A stretch of DNA of 64,000 nt from Nomia melanderi (lineage: Eukaryota > Arthropoda > Insecta > Hymenoptera > Halictidae). The stretch covers positions 22,970,784-23,034,783 of the forward strand of contig NC_135000.1 in NCBI RefSeq assembly GCF_051020985.1, in the 5' to 3' direction. Shown here piece by piece: positions 63,501 to 64,000 of this stretch. Under the pieces are notes generated by a model, which saw only the letters and a list, made by a program, of their open reading frames with translations, had not been told where the DNA came from and did no database searches. The translations under genes were made by a program, and so were the position numbers. Positions within the stretch are counted from its first letter, which is position 1. Each line of letters begins with the position of its first letter.

Positions 63501-64000
63501 TCGAATTTTCAGTAATTATAGGAAATTTCACGGTTTAATTGTGCCAACTCCGTCGAACGATAATTTCACGTTGCGATCCGTGATTCACGTATATCCATGG
63601 ATACCGTAAGATCGTGCGTCGAATGGTGTAAGAGAAATCGACAGCGAGCATCGCCCTTGAATAGAGTGTAGCTACAGTTTGATATTACCTGCTTGACTAT
63701 CAATTACTCAGTTAATTGCCCTCGTATCCTTTATCCGCCTTCGCAAATACTTTTATTGCATCTCGCCTAGCGTTACAGGTAATGTCTATTTATTACAACC
63801 GAACGGTTCACGACTGGCCGACGCTTTGTCGAATGGACATTCGCTTTTCGAATAACGCGTCGACGTGCCGGACTTTCGCATAATGTTTTAAAAGATCGAT
63901 AATATCGTTAACGCGACGTATTCGAAAAGTGGGTGGAGACACGTGTTGTCACGGTGCCGAGGGACAGGGTCCGCAGTCCAGGTAATTCTCAAGACCTACA
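60588..64000. other. Non-coding stretch to the window edge
   Basis: No chained exons were found. GAAC-type tandem words occur at about 60776. CCGCCATTTTC at 62702 is a Pho/YY1-type word. Two donor-like sequences, ACAG-gtaatg at about 63778 and CCAG-gtaatt at about 63981, lie near the right edge; an exon ending there could continue a gene beyond the window, but the frames before them are short and unconvincing. The 115-codon frame at 62540-62887 is unsupported. Confidence 0.3.

Noticed and set aside
63770..63990. Donor-like ACAG-gtaatg and CCAG-gtaatt near the right edge
   Set aside because: Preceding frames are short and no acceptor pairs with them; cannot be judged without the next sequence.
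1..64000. CRISPR arrays, rRNA, known insect microRNAs, retroelement or viral protein fragments
   Set aside because: I looked for these by eye and found none; short or diverged copies could still be missed without a search.

Overview
This is a eukaryotic nuclear window, almost certainly from an insect and, by inference, a hymenopteran (bee or wasp type). Pointers are compact genes with 68-118 bp introns and GT..AG borders, very CpG-rich non-coding DNA alternating with AT-rich stretches, and a small TTAA-flanked piggyBac-type element. There are no operons, ribosome binding sites or prokaryotic genes. No open frame exceeds 239 codons, and the longest ones sit in GC-rich or low-complexity DNA where chance frames are expected.

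Layout. Positions 413-2195 hold the only genes I can build with fair confidence, both on the minus strand. The one nearer the left end is a complete five-exon gene for a 220-residue, Ser/Thr-rich protein with a basic tail (1444 down to 413). Just upstream on the same strand are the last two exons of a second gene (2195 down to 1625), encoding a cysteine-rich protein with a coiled-coil stretch. I recognise neither family. They lie head to tail, 180 bp apart.

From about 2.2 kb to the right end the window is a long non-coding landscape: either one or more very large introns or an intergenic regulatory region. It alternates between GC/CpG-rich blocks (about 6.4-7.25, 9.2-10.4, 14.0-14.9, 23.0-24.0, 36.5-37.8, 41.2-42.5, 53.5-54.9 and 56.1-57.8 kb) and AT-rich ones (notably 49.3-50.9 kb). 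One place may hold the 3' end of a plus-strand gene: a strong acceptor at 48362, a donor after 48533, another strong acceptor at 49651 and a stop at 49711, joined in compatible phase and followed by AT-rich, 3'UTR-like sequence. This is tentative.

Repeats and structure. A 201-bp TTAA-flanked MITE (12786-12986) has perfect 10-bp inverted ends. Two more TTAA-CCCTTAA-type ends lie within 2.6 kb. A second, decayed MITE-like inverted-repeat element is at 60353-60587. Other items are a diverged ~95-bp repeat pair 1.4 kb apart (18.6 and 20.0 kb), perfect palindromes of 24 bp (28885) and 20 bp (36668), a triple alternating ATCCACTTA motif resembling NK-2 homeodomain sites (52852-52892), a canonical G-quadruplex motif (33571-33598), long strand-asymmetric pyrimidine or purine tracts, and C12 and C14 runs. 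I found no tRNA, rRNA, recognisable microRNA, CRISPR array or autonomous transposon gene. I see no evidence for a new multi-gene system; the best leads are the two unrecognised genes, the TTAA element cluster and the short regulatory-looking repeats.
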